Shown: piece after piece, positions 14,623 to 22,978 of the stretch
Layout of the letters: the number at the start of each line of letters is the position of its first letter
Position numbering within the stretch: the first letter of the stretch is position 1
Assembly: GCA_910578605.1 (NCBI GenBank)
Contig: CAJTQG010000043.1
Location: forward strand, 1-24,552
DNA: 24,552 nucleotides
Direction of reading: 5' to 3'
DNA from: an uncultured Lachnospiraceae bacterium
GTDB taxonomy: Bacteria > Bacillota > Clostridia > Lachnospirales > Lachnospiraceae
Translations under genes and position numbers: made by a program
Notes under the pieces: model-generated
Seen by the model: the letters and a program-made list of their open reading frames with translations, nothing else
Told to the model about the DNA's origin: nothing
The model's database searches: none

Positions 14623-16002
14623 ATGAATAATCCAAACAAATATCCTTACATACAATATATGTACAGCTATCCTCACAAAACCGCTTATGGTCCTCTAGAG
14701 GATATCTGGCTGGATGATTATATTCATATATTAAAGGAGCCAGGCAGGGCAAATTCCCTGTATTTTCATATACCCTTCTGCCAAACTAAGTGCGGATACT
14801 GCAATTTATTTTCCTTGCCAGGGCAGAGCCAGGAGTGGATGGAAGCTTACTTGGACGCTATGGAAGAGCAGGCCATTCAATATGGCATGGAGGATGTTTC
14901 CTTTGAAGATTTTATTATAGGCGGTGGAACTCCGCTCATTTTGCCCGAGTCTTCCCTTCACAGGATTTTTCAAATGTCCCGCAAGTATTTTGGCTTAAAA
15001 GAAAAAGCCGGTATTGTAATTGAGACATCCCCCAATCAGACAACGAAGGAAAAATTAAATATTTTAAAGCAGAACAGGGTTACAAGAATCAGTATTGGTG
15101 TCCAGAGCTTTCATGACGAGGAGCTTGAGACTTTAAATCGCAAACATTCTGTCCGTCAGGTGCGAAAAGCCCTAGAAAGTATTCGCTTGGTATCTTTTCC
15201 ATGTATGAATTTAGACTTGATTTATGGAGTTCCAGGTCAGACACCGGTTTCTTTGGAATATTCTGTATGTCAGGCATTAGAGTATGAGCCAGATGAAATA
15301 TTTGCTTATCCTCTCTATGTAAAAAGGGGAACTTATCTGTCAAAGACAAAACAACAGGCGTTGGACAATACATACGAAATGTATGAGCTTGTGCGGGATA
15401 TGCTGATTTCTAATGGATATAGACAGGATTCCATGAGGAGGTTTGTAAAAGTGCCAGCTGGTTTGTCAGCAAAGGAAAATCATAGAGCGGGAAATAAAAC
15501 AGAAAAAAATCATTATGAGAGAAGCTATGAGAGCTGTGGGTTTCAAAATACTATTTCTATTGGCTGCGGCGGAAGAAGCTATATTGATAAACTTCATTTC
15601 TGTACTCCTTATGGTGTGGAATATTCCTACTGCAAAAAATTATTAGAACAATATATTCATACAGAAAATTACAGAAAAATCACTCATGGATATATTTTGA
15701 ATGAGGAGGAGCAGAAAAGAAGATATGTAATTAAGCATATTTTAGTGAGGCCGGGAATAGAGCTCAAGGAGTATGAGAACTTGTATGGCAGAAAACTACT
15801 TGAGGATTTTAGTCAGCTTGTTCAGTGGGAAGAGCAGGGGCTTGCCTTGGAGAGAGGTGGATATTTTTCCCTGACTGAGCAGGGGCTTGGTATGTCTGAT
15901 TATTTAGGACCTATGCTGATTAGCCAAGAAATAAAAGAAAAAATGCATAGGTTTTATGAAATAGGAGGAGAAAATGGATGCCAAAACAAAGCTTTGTTAT
16001 AG
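14623..16002 (+). CDS. STM4012 family radical SAM protein (HemN/HemW-like)
   Basis: A 459-residue radical S-adenosylmethionine enzyme. The iron-sulfur cluster ligands are C53, C57 and C60 in FCQTKCGYC, followed by the SAM-binding GGGTP region (DFIIGGGTPLIL). The fold and the C-terminal winged-helix-like region are those of oxygen-independent coproporphyrinogen oxidase relatives, but this branch is a distinct family linked to the STM4011-STM4015 cluster. The radical reaction is unknown. A GGAGG site (14612-14616) lies 6 bases before the ATG. Its 3' end overlaps the next gene by 29 bases, showing tight coupling of the two radical enzymes. A heme role is unlikely given the context. Confidence 0.85.
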   Translation: MNNPNKYPYIQYMYSYPHKTAYGPLEDIWLDDYIHILKEPGRANSLYFHIPFCQTKCGYCNLFSLPGQSQEWMEAYLDAMEEQAIQYGMEDVSFEDFIIGGGTPLILPESSLHRIFQMSRKYFGLKEKAGIVIETSPNQTTKEKLNILKQNRVTRISIGVQSFHDEELETLNRKHSVRQVRKALESIRLVSFPCMNLDLIYGVPGQTPVSLEYSVCQALEYEPDEIFAYPLYVKRGTYLSKTKQQALDNTYEMYELVRDMLISNGYRQDSMRRFVKVPAGLSAKENHRAGNKTEKNHYERSYESCGFQNTISIGCGGRSYIDKLHFCTPYGVEYSYCKKLLEQYIHTENYRKITHGYILNEEEQKRRYVIKHILVRPGIELKEYENLYGRKLLEDFSQLVQWEEQGLALERGGYFSLTEQGLGMSDYLGPMLISQEIKEKMHRFYEIGGENGCQNKALL

Positions 16003-16867
16003 AGGCAGCTTAAAAAGTTGTAACTATTCCTGCTCTTATTGTCCTTTTTCCAAGAAAAAAACAACTGTAAAAGAGCTGAAGCAGGATCAAGAAGCATTGT
16101 TTCGCTTTGTAAAAAGTATAGAGGAGCGATATCATCATGTACAGGCAGTGCAGATTGTTCCATATGGGGAAGCCCTAATTCACGATTATTATTGGGAGGC
16201 TCTTGCAAGATTGTCCTCGGTTTCCAATATACAAGCAATAGGAGCTCAGACAAATGCCAGTTTTTCTGTGGAAAGAAAGCTAGAAGTGTTTGATATCTCA
16301 GGAGGAGAGCGCAGCAAGCTTCGGCTTTGGCTCAGTTTTCATCCATCTATGACATCCTTGGAGAAATTTTTAAAACAATGTGAATTATTAGAGAAAAGTC
16401 ATATTTCATATTGCGTGGGAGCAGTGGGAATGATGGAGAATCTTCCACTTATTCAGCAGCTTCGCAGTCAGCTGCCAGAGCATATTTATATGTGGATTAA
16501 TAAGCCGGATATTTCAAAATACAACACAAGCTATAAACCTACTATGGAGGAAGTGGAAGCTTTTTTGAAGGTAGACCCGTACTATACATTGGAGTGCAGG
16601 CATTATCCCGCAAGGGAAGAGTTCTGTGCAGAATATGCTTTTGTGGAGGCCGATGGCAGTGTGAAGCTTTGTAATATCAGTCAAACAGTGTTAGGAAACT
16701 GGTATCAAGACAGTAAAAAAACGGATGATATGGAAAAGCATTGTAATAAAAAAGAGTGTAATTGTTATTTAGCATATTGTCGGCGAAAAGATGATGAAAG
16801 GCTGCAGGATTTTGGATTATTTCCTATGTTTCGCATTCCTGTTTCACAGGTTCTGCATAAAAAATAA
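15974..16867 (+). CDS. STM4011 family radical SAM protein
   Basis: A 297-residue radical SAM enzyme and last gene of the cluster. The cluster ligands C16, C20 and C23 sit in SCNYSCSYCPFSKKK. A Cys-rich C-terminal part (LECRHYP, VKLCNIS, then HCNKKECNCYLAYC) looks like a binding site for an auxiliary iron-sulfur cluster, as in SPASM/Twitch-type enzymes that modify peptides or proteins. That comparison is an inference from the Cys pattern. The start has AGGAGG at good spacing and lies inside the end of the STM4012-like gene. No terminator is obvious after the stop; a new promoter begins at 16914. Confidence 0.83.
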   Translation: MDAKTKLCYRGSLKSCNYSCSYCPFSKKKTTVKELKQDQEALFRFVKSIEERYHHVQAVQIVPYGEALIHDYYWEALARLSSVSNIQAIGAQTNASFSVERKLEVFDISGGERSKLRLWLSFHPSMTSLEKFLKQCELLEKSHISYCVGAVGMMENLPLIQQLRSQLPEHIYMWINKPDISKYNTSYKPTMEEVEAFLKVDPYYTLECRHYPAREEFCAEYAFVEADGSVKLCNISQTVLGNWYQDSKKTDDMEKHCNKKECNCYLAYCRRKDDERLQDFGLFPMFRIPVSQVLHKK

Positions 16868-16913
16868 GATTGTATACAATTTTGTATTTTTTATAATACT
16901 TTCTGTAATTTCA

Positions 16914-16942
16914 TTGACGGATTTGTGGAAAATGACTATAAT
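16914..16942 (+). promoter_or_regulatory. Promoter of the pfl locus
   Basis: TTGACG (16914-16919), a 17-base spacer and TATAAT (16937-16942) form a strong sigma-A promoter. Transcription would start near 16949, giving a leader of about 165 bases before pflB. Confidence 0.8.
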
Positions 16943-16974
16943 AAAAGAGTGTAAAAGAGATGGAAAAAATATCT

Positions 16975-16988
16975 TTTTTCGCGAAAAA
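16975..16988. promoter_or_regulatory. Palindrome in the pflB leader, possible operator
   Basis: TTTTTCGCGAAAAA is a perfect 14-base palindrome about 25 to 40 bases after the predicted transcription start. This position suits a repressor roadblock. It does not match the Rex consensus that I know. The regulator is unknown and chance is possible in AT-rich DNA. Confidence 0.35.
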
Positions 16989-17115
16989 TGATGCACACAG
17001 TGATGAGTGATTTTTGACAATAGAAAGCAAGCAAAACTTGTTTTTTGTTATTTCAGATTTGGACATAAAAACATCACTGAGCAAATAAATTAAAAATAGG
17101 AGGAATCGAAAAAAA

Positions 17116-19212
17116 ATGGCAACAGAATTTAAACCAGAATGGCAAGGATTTGCAGCAGGCAAATGGTCTGAATGTGTAGATGTAAGAGACTTCATTCAGA
17201 AAAACTATGAGCAGTATAATGGTGACGAATCATTTTTGGCAGCTCCTACACAGAATACAAAGGACTTATGGAATCAGGTATTAGATTTATCTAAGAAGGA
17301 AAGAGAAGCTGGCGGAGTTTTAGACATGGATACAAAGGTAGTTTCTACTTTGACTTCTCACGGTCCTGGCTATTTGGACAAGGATAAGGAAACTATCGTT
17401 GGTTTCCAGACTGATAAGCCTTTTAAGAGAGGTATGAATGTATTCGGCGGTATTCGTATGGCTCAGAAAGCTTGCTCAGATAACGGTTACGAGGTAGACC
17501 CTGAAGTGGTAGATTTCTACACAAATTACAGAAAAACCCACAATGCAGGTGTGTTTGATGTATATGATGCAGAAATCAGAAAATGTCGTTCTAACCATAT
17601 TATTACAGGTCTTCCAGATGCTTATGGACGTGGACGTATTATTGGTGACTACCGTCGTATTGCTCTTTATGGTATTGACTTCTTAGTGGAGGACAAGAAA
17701 GCACAGAAGGATTCTTACGGAAAGGTTTACACAGATGACGTAATTCGTGCAAGAGAAGAAATCTCAGAGCAGATTAAGGCATTAGGTGAATTGAAGCAGA
17801 TGGCTGCATCTTACGGATTTGATATTTCCAAACCAGCAAAGAATGTACAGGAAGCTATTCAGTTCACATATTTTGGATATTTGGGAGCTGTAAAAGAGCA
17901 GAACGGTGCTGCTATGTCATTAGGACGTACTTCCACATTCCTTGACTGCTATGCTCAGAGAGATTTAGCAAACGGAACCTTTACAGAAGAACAGATTCAG
18001 GAGTTTATTGACCACTTTATTATGAAATTAAGATGTGTGAAATTTGCTCGTACACCAGAGTACAATACACTCTTTGCCGGCGATCCTGTTTGGGTAACAG
18101 AGTCTCTTGCTGGTGTTGGCGTGGACGGACGTCATATGGTAACAAAGATGACCTTCCGTTATCTTCACACATTAGAGAATTTAGGTGCAGCTCCTGAGCC
18201 AAACTTGACAGTATTATGGTCCACAAGATTACCAGAAAACTTCAAGAGATATTGTGCTAAGGTTTCCATCGGATATTCTTCTGTACAGTATGAGAACGAT
18301 GACTTGATGAGAATAACACATGGTGATGACTATGGTATCGCCTGCTGTGTATCTTCTATGAGAATCGGTAAGGAGATGCAGTTCTTCGGCGCAAGAGCAA
18401 ATCTTGCAAAATGTCTGTTGTATGCTATCAATGGTGGTGTGGATGAGTGTACTAAGGTGCAGGTAGGTCCTAAATATCGTCCGATTACTTCTGAATATTT
18501 AGATTTCGATGAAGTAATGGAAAGATTTGATGATATGATGGAATGGCTGGCTGGTGTTTATGTAAGTGCACTGAATATTATTCACTATATGCATGATAAA
18601 TATGCATACGAAAGAATTCAGATGGCATTGCATGACAGAGATGTAAGAAGATATTTCGCAACAGGTATCGCAGGTTTATCTTGTGTGGCTGACTCCTTAT
18701 CTGCTATCAAATATGCAAAAGTTAAGACAGTGCGTGATGAGAACGGCATTGTAGTAGGTTATGAGACTGAGGGTGAATTCCCTAAATATGGTAACAATGA
18801 TGACCGTGTAGATGCTTTTGCTGCAGATTTAGTAAGCAGATTTATGAACAAGATTAGAAGACATCACACATACAGAGGCAGCTTCCCAACCATGTCTGTA
18901 TTGACAATCACATCTAATGTATCTTATGGTAAGAATACAGGAGATACCCCTTGTGGAAGAAAGCATGGTCAGCCTTTGGCTCCTGGTGCTAACCCACTTC
19001 ATGGACGTGATACTCATGGTGCATTAGCTTCCCTGTCTTCCGTAGCAAAATTACCGTTCTTGGATGCACAGGATGGTATTTCCAATACCTTTACAATTGT
19101 TCCTGATGCATTAGGAAAGGATAGTCAGTTAGTAATGTCAAGTGATTTTGATATTGAATTGACACCAGAGCAAATAGCTGAGCTTGAGAAGGGCGGATGC
19201 AAATCCTGCTAA
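17116..19212 (+). CDS. pflB: Pyruvate formate-lyase body lacking the glycyl radical domain
   Basis: A 698-residue formate C-acetyltransferase that converts pyruvate and CoA to acetyl-CoA and formate in anaerobic fermentation. The catalytic cysteine pair C410-C411 is in YGIACCVSSMRIGKEMQF, and the pyruvate-binding and barrel motifs (for example FGARANLAK) are intact. The E. coli enzyme has 760 residues and ends with the domain holding the radical Gly in RVSGYAV. Here the chain stops after the sequence NTFTIVPDALGKD plus a novel tail ending in KGGCKSC, so the last 60 or so residues are missing. They are encoded by the next gene. The ribosome site AGGAGG is about 12 bases ahead of the ATG. Homology is certain; dependence on the small partner is inferred. 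Confidence 0.95.
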   Translation: MATEFKPEWQGFAAGKWSECVDVRDFIQKNYEQYNGDESFLAAPTQNTKDLWNQVLDLSKKEREAGGVLDMDTKVVSTLTSHGPGYLDKDKETIVGFQTDKPFKRGMNVFGGIRMAQKACSDNGYEVDPEVVDFYTNYRKTHNAGVFDVYDAEIRKCRSNHIITGLPDAYGRGRIIGDYRRIALYGIDFLVEDKKAQKDSYGKVYTDDVIRAREEISEQIKALGELKQMAASYGFDISKPAKNVQEAIQFTYFGYLGAVKEQNGAAMSLGRTSTFLDCYAQRDLANGTFTEEQIQEFIDHFIMKLRCVKFARTPEYNTLFAGDPVWVTESLAGVGVDGRHMVTKMTFRYLHTLENLGAAPEPNLTVLWSTRLPENFKRYCAKVSIGYSSVQYENDDLMRITHGDDYGIACCVSSMRIGKEMQFFGARANLAKCLLYAINGGVDECTKVQVGPKYRPITSEYLDFDEVMERFDDMMEWLAGVYVSALNIIHYMHDKYAYERIQMALHDRDVRRYFATGIAGLSCVADSLSAIKYAKVKTVRDENGIVVGYETEGEFPKYGNNDDRVDAFAADLVSRFMNKIRRHHTYRGSFPTMSVLTITSNVSYGKNTGDTPCGRKHGQPLAPGANPLHGRDTHGALASLSSVAKLPFLDAQDGISNTFTIVPDALGKDSQLVMSSDFDIELTPEQIAELEKGGCKSC

Positions 19213-19321
19213 TTCTAAAAAATAGAAAGTTATAGTATTATACTTTCTGTTGATTCAAAAGCCAAGAAAAAGAAAAGAACATTCAAAAGATAAAAAATAT
19301 TAATAATTAAAATGATGTGAA

Positions 19322-19357
19322 GTACAGGCAGTTTGCATCTGCGGCGGCTGCCTGTAC
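19322..19357. promoter_or_regulatory. Hairpin between pflB and the glycyl radical gene
   Basis: GTACAGGCAG (19322-19331) and CTGCCTGTAC (19348-19357) form a 10-bp perfect stem with a 16-base loop, ending 12 bases before the ribosome site of the small gene. It is not followed by a U-run, so it more likely stabilises or processes the mRNA or tunes translation than terminates it. A weaker stem AGAAAGT/ACTTTCT lies just after the pflB stop (19224-19248). Confidence 0.7.
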
Positions 19358-19386
19358 ATAGAGAAATTGATAGGAGGAATGAAATC

Positions 19387-19626
19387 ATGGCAGAACAGGC
19401 ACAGGTAGATAACTTAGTTGCTATGTTAGATGGCTACGCAACAAAAGGTGGACATCATTTAAATGTAAACGTATTAAATAGGGACACATTGTTAGATGCG
19501 CAGAAGCATCCAGAGAATTATCCACAGTTGACAATTCGTGTATCTGGTTACGCTGTTAATTTTATTAAACTGACAAAAGAGCAGCAGGATGATGTAATCT
19601 CTCGTACATTCCATCAGAATATTTAA
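19387..19626 (+). CDS. grcA: Stand-alone glycyl radical domain of PFL (GrcA-like)
   Basis: A 79-residue protein that matches the C-terminal glycyl radical domain of pyruvate formate-lyase. It has LNVNVLNRDTLLDAQ, then QLTIRVSGYAVNF with the radical site at Gly54, and ends in VISRTFHQNI, close to the E. coli PflB C-terminus. In E. coli the related GrcA (YfiD) is a spare part that repairs oxygen-cut PFL. Here the main PflB has no such domain, so this protein should be an obligatory subunit. The start ATG at 19387 follows AGGAGG at 19372-19377; a longer upstream reading frame runs through the hairpin and is not credible. It lies 174 bases after pflB and upstream of the activase. Confidence 0.93.
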   Translation: MAEQAQVDNLVAMLDGYATKGGHHLNVNVLNRDTLLDAQKHPENYPQLTIRVSGYAVNFIKLTKEQQDDVISRTFHQNI

Positions 19627-19722
19627 TATTGGTTAGATGGAACAATATGGAATTGTTTACAGAGATAGGAATCTAAAGCAAAATTGATTTATGTATTCAA
19701 ATGCATGAAATGATAAATACTA

Positions 19723-19751
19723 AAAGAGACTGTTATGCTGACAGTCTCTTT
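19723..19751 (+). terminator. Terminator or attenuator after the glycyl radical gene
   Basis: A perfect 11-bp stem (AAAGAGACTGT at 19723-19733, ACAGTCTCTTT at 19741-19751) has a 7-base loop. The 3' U-run is short (CTTT then CC), so termination may be partial, allowing reduced readthrough into pflA. Confidence 0.7.
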
Positions 19752-19894
19752 CCTGTATAAGCAACAATTGGGGGCATAATATCTTTTGACCTCAACATCA
19801 TATAATTTAAATATAGGAAAAGTCAACGGATTACTTCATTGCTCTGCAATTTTTGCAATCCTGCATTATATAATTGAGAAGAAAGGAAGCATGT

Positions 19895-20653
19895 ATGGAG
19901 GGAAAGATTCATTCTATAGAAACCTTTGGCACAGTGGATGGACCTGGAGTTCGCTATGTTGTATTTTTTCAAGGCTGTCCTATGCGCTGTAAGTATTGTC
20001 ATAATCCAGATACATGGGAGGTAAATGCTGGGGAGAAAAAGACGGTGGAGGAGATTATTGCAGATTATATTACTTACCGTCCCTTTTTGACGGAGGGAGG
20101 CTTGACTGCCACAGGAGGAGAGCCAATGATGCAAATAGATTTTCTCACAGAATTATTCCGTCAAGTGAAAAAAAACAAGGGAAATACTTGTTTAGATACT
20201 TCAGGTATTATGTTTAATCAAAAAAATACAGAGTATATTAAAAAAGTAGACCTGCTGATGGAGGTAACGGATTTAGTAATGCTGGATATTAAGCATATTG
20301 AACCTCAAGCTCACAAAGAATTGACAAAGCAGGAAAATAAAAATATATTGGCATTTGCTCAATATTTGTCAGATAAAAATGTAGATATGTGGGTGAGGCA
20401 TGTGATTGTGCCAGGTATTACCTTTGATAGTCAGGAATGCTATCAGCTTGGCTGGTTTTTAGGCGGGTTAAACAATATAAAGGCCATTGATGCGCTGCCT
20501 TATCACACTATGGGGGTTCCCAAATATGAAAATTTAGGGATAGAATATCCCTTAAAGGGAGTGGAGCCTCTTGAGAAGGCTGATGCAATTAAGGCTAGAA
20601 ATTATATTCTCTATGGTATGAAGAAAAGGAAAGAGGCTGAGGGAAAAGCCTGA
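19895..20653 (+). CDS. pflA: Pyruvate formate-lyase activating enzyme
   Basis: A 252-residue radical SAM activase that abstracts a hydrogen from the glycyl radical residue of its target, using a 4Fe-4S cluster and S-adenosylmethionine. Cluster ligands C28, C32 and C35 lie in GCPMRCKYCHNP, preceded by the family signature TFGTVDGPGVRYVVFFQG. The SAM-binding TGGEPM motif and the DLVMLDIKH strand follow. Size and motif order are those of normal PflA. The ATG at 19895 is supported by AGAAAGG eight bases upstream; a TTG at 19874 would lie ahead of that site. The gene follows pflB and the small radical protein by 268 bases, beyond a hairpin. Its natural substrate here should be Gly54 of the small protein. 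Confidence 0.95.
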   Translation: MEGKIHSIETFGTVDGPGVRYVVFFQGCPMRCKYCHNPDTWEVNAGEKKTVEEIIADYITYRPFLTEGGLTATGGEPMMQIDFLTELFRQVKKNKGNTCLDTSGIMFNQKNTEYIKKVDLLMEVTDLVMLDIKHIEPQAHKELTKQENKNILAFAQYLSDKNVDMWVRHVIVPGITFDSQECYQLGWFLGGLNNIKAIDALPYHTMGVPKYENLGIEYPLKGVEPLEKADAIKARNYILYGMKKRKEAEGKA

Positions 20654-20671
20654 AAGTTTGCATGTCAATCC

Positions 20672-20700
20672 TTGAATGGTTTTTTTTTCTATGTTATAAT
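20672..20700 (+). promoter_or_regulatory. Promoter of the GH13-like gene
   Basis: TTGAAT (20672-20677), a 17-base spacer with a T-run, and TATAAT (20695-20700). The leader of about 155 bases carries two small hairpins: AGTGAA/TTCACT (20778-20783, 20792-20797) and GTCTA/TAGAC (20818-20822, 20829-20833). Confidence 0.7.
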
Positions 20701-20860
20701 AAAAAATACTAGTTTACTGTATCGTTTCATTTTGTTGCTTTGCAGATTGAAAATGTATTCTGTACCATATAACGCAAAGTGAATGATACCCTTCACTAGA
20801 AATATGAAACAACGGTAGTCTATACAAATAGACAATAAATCAGAATAGGACAGCACTAGA

Positions 20861-22921
20861 ATGACAAAGACAACAAATATAACAAAATGGAATATTAGCC
20901 CAGGGAATCCCTTAAAATTAGGTGTGTCGGTGGAAGGAAACAGTGTCAATTTTTGTGTAGCAGCAAAAGATAGTACATGCTGTTTCCTTTTATTGTATAC
21001 AAAAGGCTCCCAGCAGGTTGCAAAAAGAATTGAATATACACCGCAGATGCGTTTTGGTGATGTTTATGCAATGCGTATAGAAGAATTTCCCTATGAAAGA
21101 TATGAATATAATTTTGAGTTAGACAAAAAGGTGATAACAGATCCAAGAGCCGCCTCTTTAATTGGAAGAAATGTTTGGGGGAAACCAGAAAAGGGAATTT
21201 TAAAGGGAGAAATTATTGCAGATGAATTTTCTTGGGAGGATGATGTTAAGCTGGATATACCATTTGAGGATTCATTGCTCTACAAGCTTCATGTGCGGGG
21301 GTTTACCAAACATAGCTCCTCTTGTGTAAAGCATCGAGGTACCTTTGCAGGGCTGGCAGAGAAAATACCATATTTGCAGCAGCTTGGTGTTACAATGATA
21401 GAGTTGATGCCCATATATGAGTTTAATGAAATTATCACAGTGGAGGAGAGGATTGTGGGGGAGCCTGTTTATTCAAAACTTCCTATAGTCAATTCGGATT
21501 CTTTAGAACACTCCTCCAATGCCTCAAGAGAAGAAAATAAAAAGAAAGATACAAAAGGTGTAAAATTAAATTACTGGGGATATGGAGATGGAAATTATTT
21601 TGCACCAAAACGCTCTTACGCTGCCAATAAAAAAAATCCATCTTTAGAGCTGAAAGAGTGCATTAAGCAAATGCACCAGGCAGGTATAGAGGTATGTATG
21701 GAATTTTATTTTGTGCCAGGAAGTAATCCGGTGGATATTGTGGATTGCCTGCGGCATTGGGTATTGGAATATCACATTGATGGAGTACATGTGAACTTGG
21801 AGGTGGCCCCCTGTGATATATTAAAGCAGGACCCTATTTTGGCCAGGACAAAAATGCTTGGAGCCAATTGGAATATGCCTCCGGAAAATTATTATAATAA
21901 TGCTTACAAAAAAAAGTATCTCGCCTGTGTGGGAGATGATTTTATGATACATGCCAGGCGATTTCTGAAAAGTGATGAGGACCAGCTGGGTCCTATGTCC
22001 TTTCAGATGAGAAATAACCCCTCAGGTTATGCTGTCATTAACTATGTGGCAAACCACAATAGTCTTACAATGATGGATACGGTTTCTTATGACAGAAAAC
22101 ATAACGAGATAAACGGGGAAAACAATCAGGATGGCATGATATATAATTATAGCTGGAATTGCGGGGTGGAGGGAAAAACCCGCAAGCGGAAAATACAGCA
22201 GATGCGCATTAAACAGTTAAAAAACTTATTTCTTTTCTTGATGATGAGTCAGGGAACACCTATGATTTGGGCGGGGGATGAGATGGGGCACACCCAGCTT
22301 GGCAATAATAATCCATATTGTCAGGATAATGAAATATCATGGCTGAACTGGCATGATATAGATAAAAACAGGGAAATTTATGAATTTTTTCTGTATCTTG
22401 TTGCCTTTAGAAAAGAACATAGAATACTTCATATGCCACAAGAGCTTCGCATTATGGATTATCGGGCGCTGGGATGTCCGGATTTATCTTATCACTCTAC
22501 TAGAGCCTGGTACACAGATTTTTCTCAAGTATTTCTTCGGCATATGGGAGTTATGTTTGGGGGAGATTATGCTGTCAATCAGGAAGCAAACAAAAAAAAT
22601 TCTGACAATGAGTTGGAACCATATAGAGATAGTGAAAAGCAGAATATGGGGGAGGGGGGAAGTGAAAGGAATATATATGTAGCCTTCAATATGTACTGGG
22701 AGCCGCAGGAATTGGGAATTCCTCATCCTAAAAAGGGATATCTGTGGCATAGGATAGTAGATACATGCATACCTGCAAAGGAATGGGAAGCTGCAGGGGA
22801 CTTGATGCTGGAGGAAGGCAAAAGACAGGTTCTAGTCGGTCCTAGAAGCGTGCAGATTTATGTAGAAAAAAAGAAAGTACTATCTAAGAAAAAGAGTAAA
22901 GAGGTATATAAAACAGATTAA
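20861..22921 (+). CDS. GlgX-like GH13 protein with lost catalytic residues
   Basis: A 686-residue relative of glycogen debranching isoamylases (GlgX branch): an N-terminal CBM48-like beta domain (about residues 15-105), a TIM-barrel GH13 region, and a C-terminal beta domain. Sequence order is that of GlgX, including NGENNQDG, MSQGTPMIWAGDEMGHTQ and NNNPYCQDNEISWLNW. The three catalytic acids are replaced. The nucleophile region reads DGVHVNLEV (N312 for Asp, with His for Arg). The EPWD-type acid region reads GANWN (A335 for Glu). The AHDG-type region reads ANHNS (N400 for Asp). Region I (DVVYNH) is also gone. The frame is intact, so this is probably a non-catalytic glucan-binding or regulatory protein. 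ATG 20861 has a modest AGGA site. Confidence 0.85.
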   Translation: MTKTTNITKWNISPGNPLKLGVSVEGNSVNFCVAAKDSTCCFLLLYTKGSQQVAKRIEYTPQMRFGDVYAMRIEEFPYERYEYNFELDKKVITDPRAASLIGRNVWGKPEKGILKGEIIADEFSWEDDVKLDIPFEDSLLYKLHVRGFTKHSSSCVKHRGTFAGLAEKIPYLQQLGVTMIELMPIYEFNEIITVEERIVGEPVYSKLPIVNSDSLEHSSNASREENKKKDTKGVKLNYWGYGDGNYFAPKRSYAANKKNPSLELKECIKQMHQAGIEVCMEFYFVPGSNPVDIVDCLRHWVLEYHIDGVHVNLEVAPCDILKQDPILARTKMLGANWNMPPENYYNNAYKKKYLACVGDDFMIHARRFLKSDEDQLGPMSFQMRNNPSGYAVINYVANHNSLTMMDTVSYDRKHNEINGENNQDGMIYNYSWNCGVEGKTRKRKIQQMRIKQLKNLFLFLMMSQGTPMIWAGDEMGHTQLGNNNPYCQDNEISWLNWHDIDKNREIYEFFLYLVAFRKEHRILHMPQELRIMDYRALGCPDLSYHSTRAWYTDFSQVFLRHMGVMFGGDYAVNQEANKKNSDNELEPYRDSEKQNMGEGGSERNIYVAFNMYWEPQELGIPHPKKGYLWHRIVDTCIPAKEWEAAGDLMLEEGKRQVLVGPRSVQIYVEKKKVLSKKKSKEVYKTD

Positions 22922-22978
22922 AAATAATCGAAATAATAGAAATATATAGTGATAAGGGGAATGGAAAAGGAATAAAAA

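Noticed and set aside
19333..19386. N-terminal extension of the glycyl radical protein
   Set aside because: It would read through the hairpin and the ribosome site; the 19387 start fits the family length.
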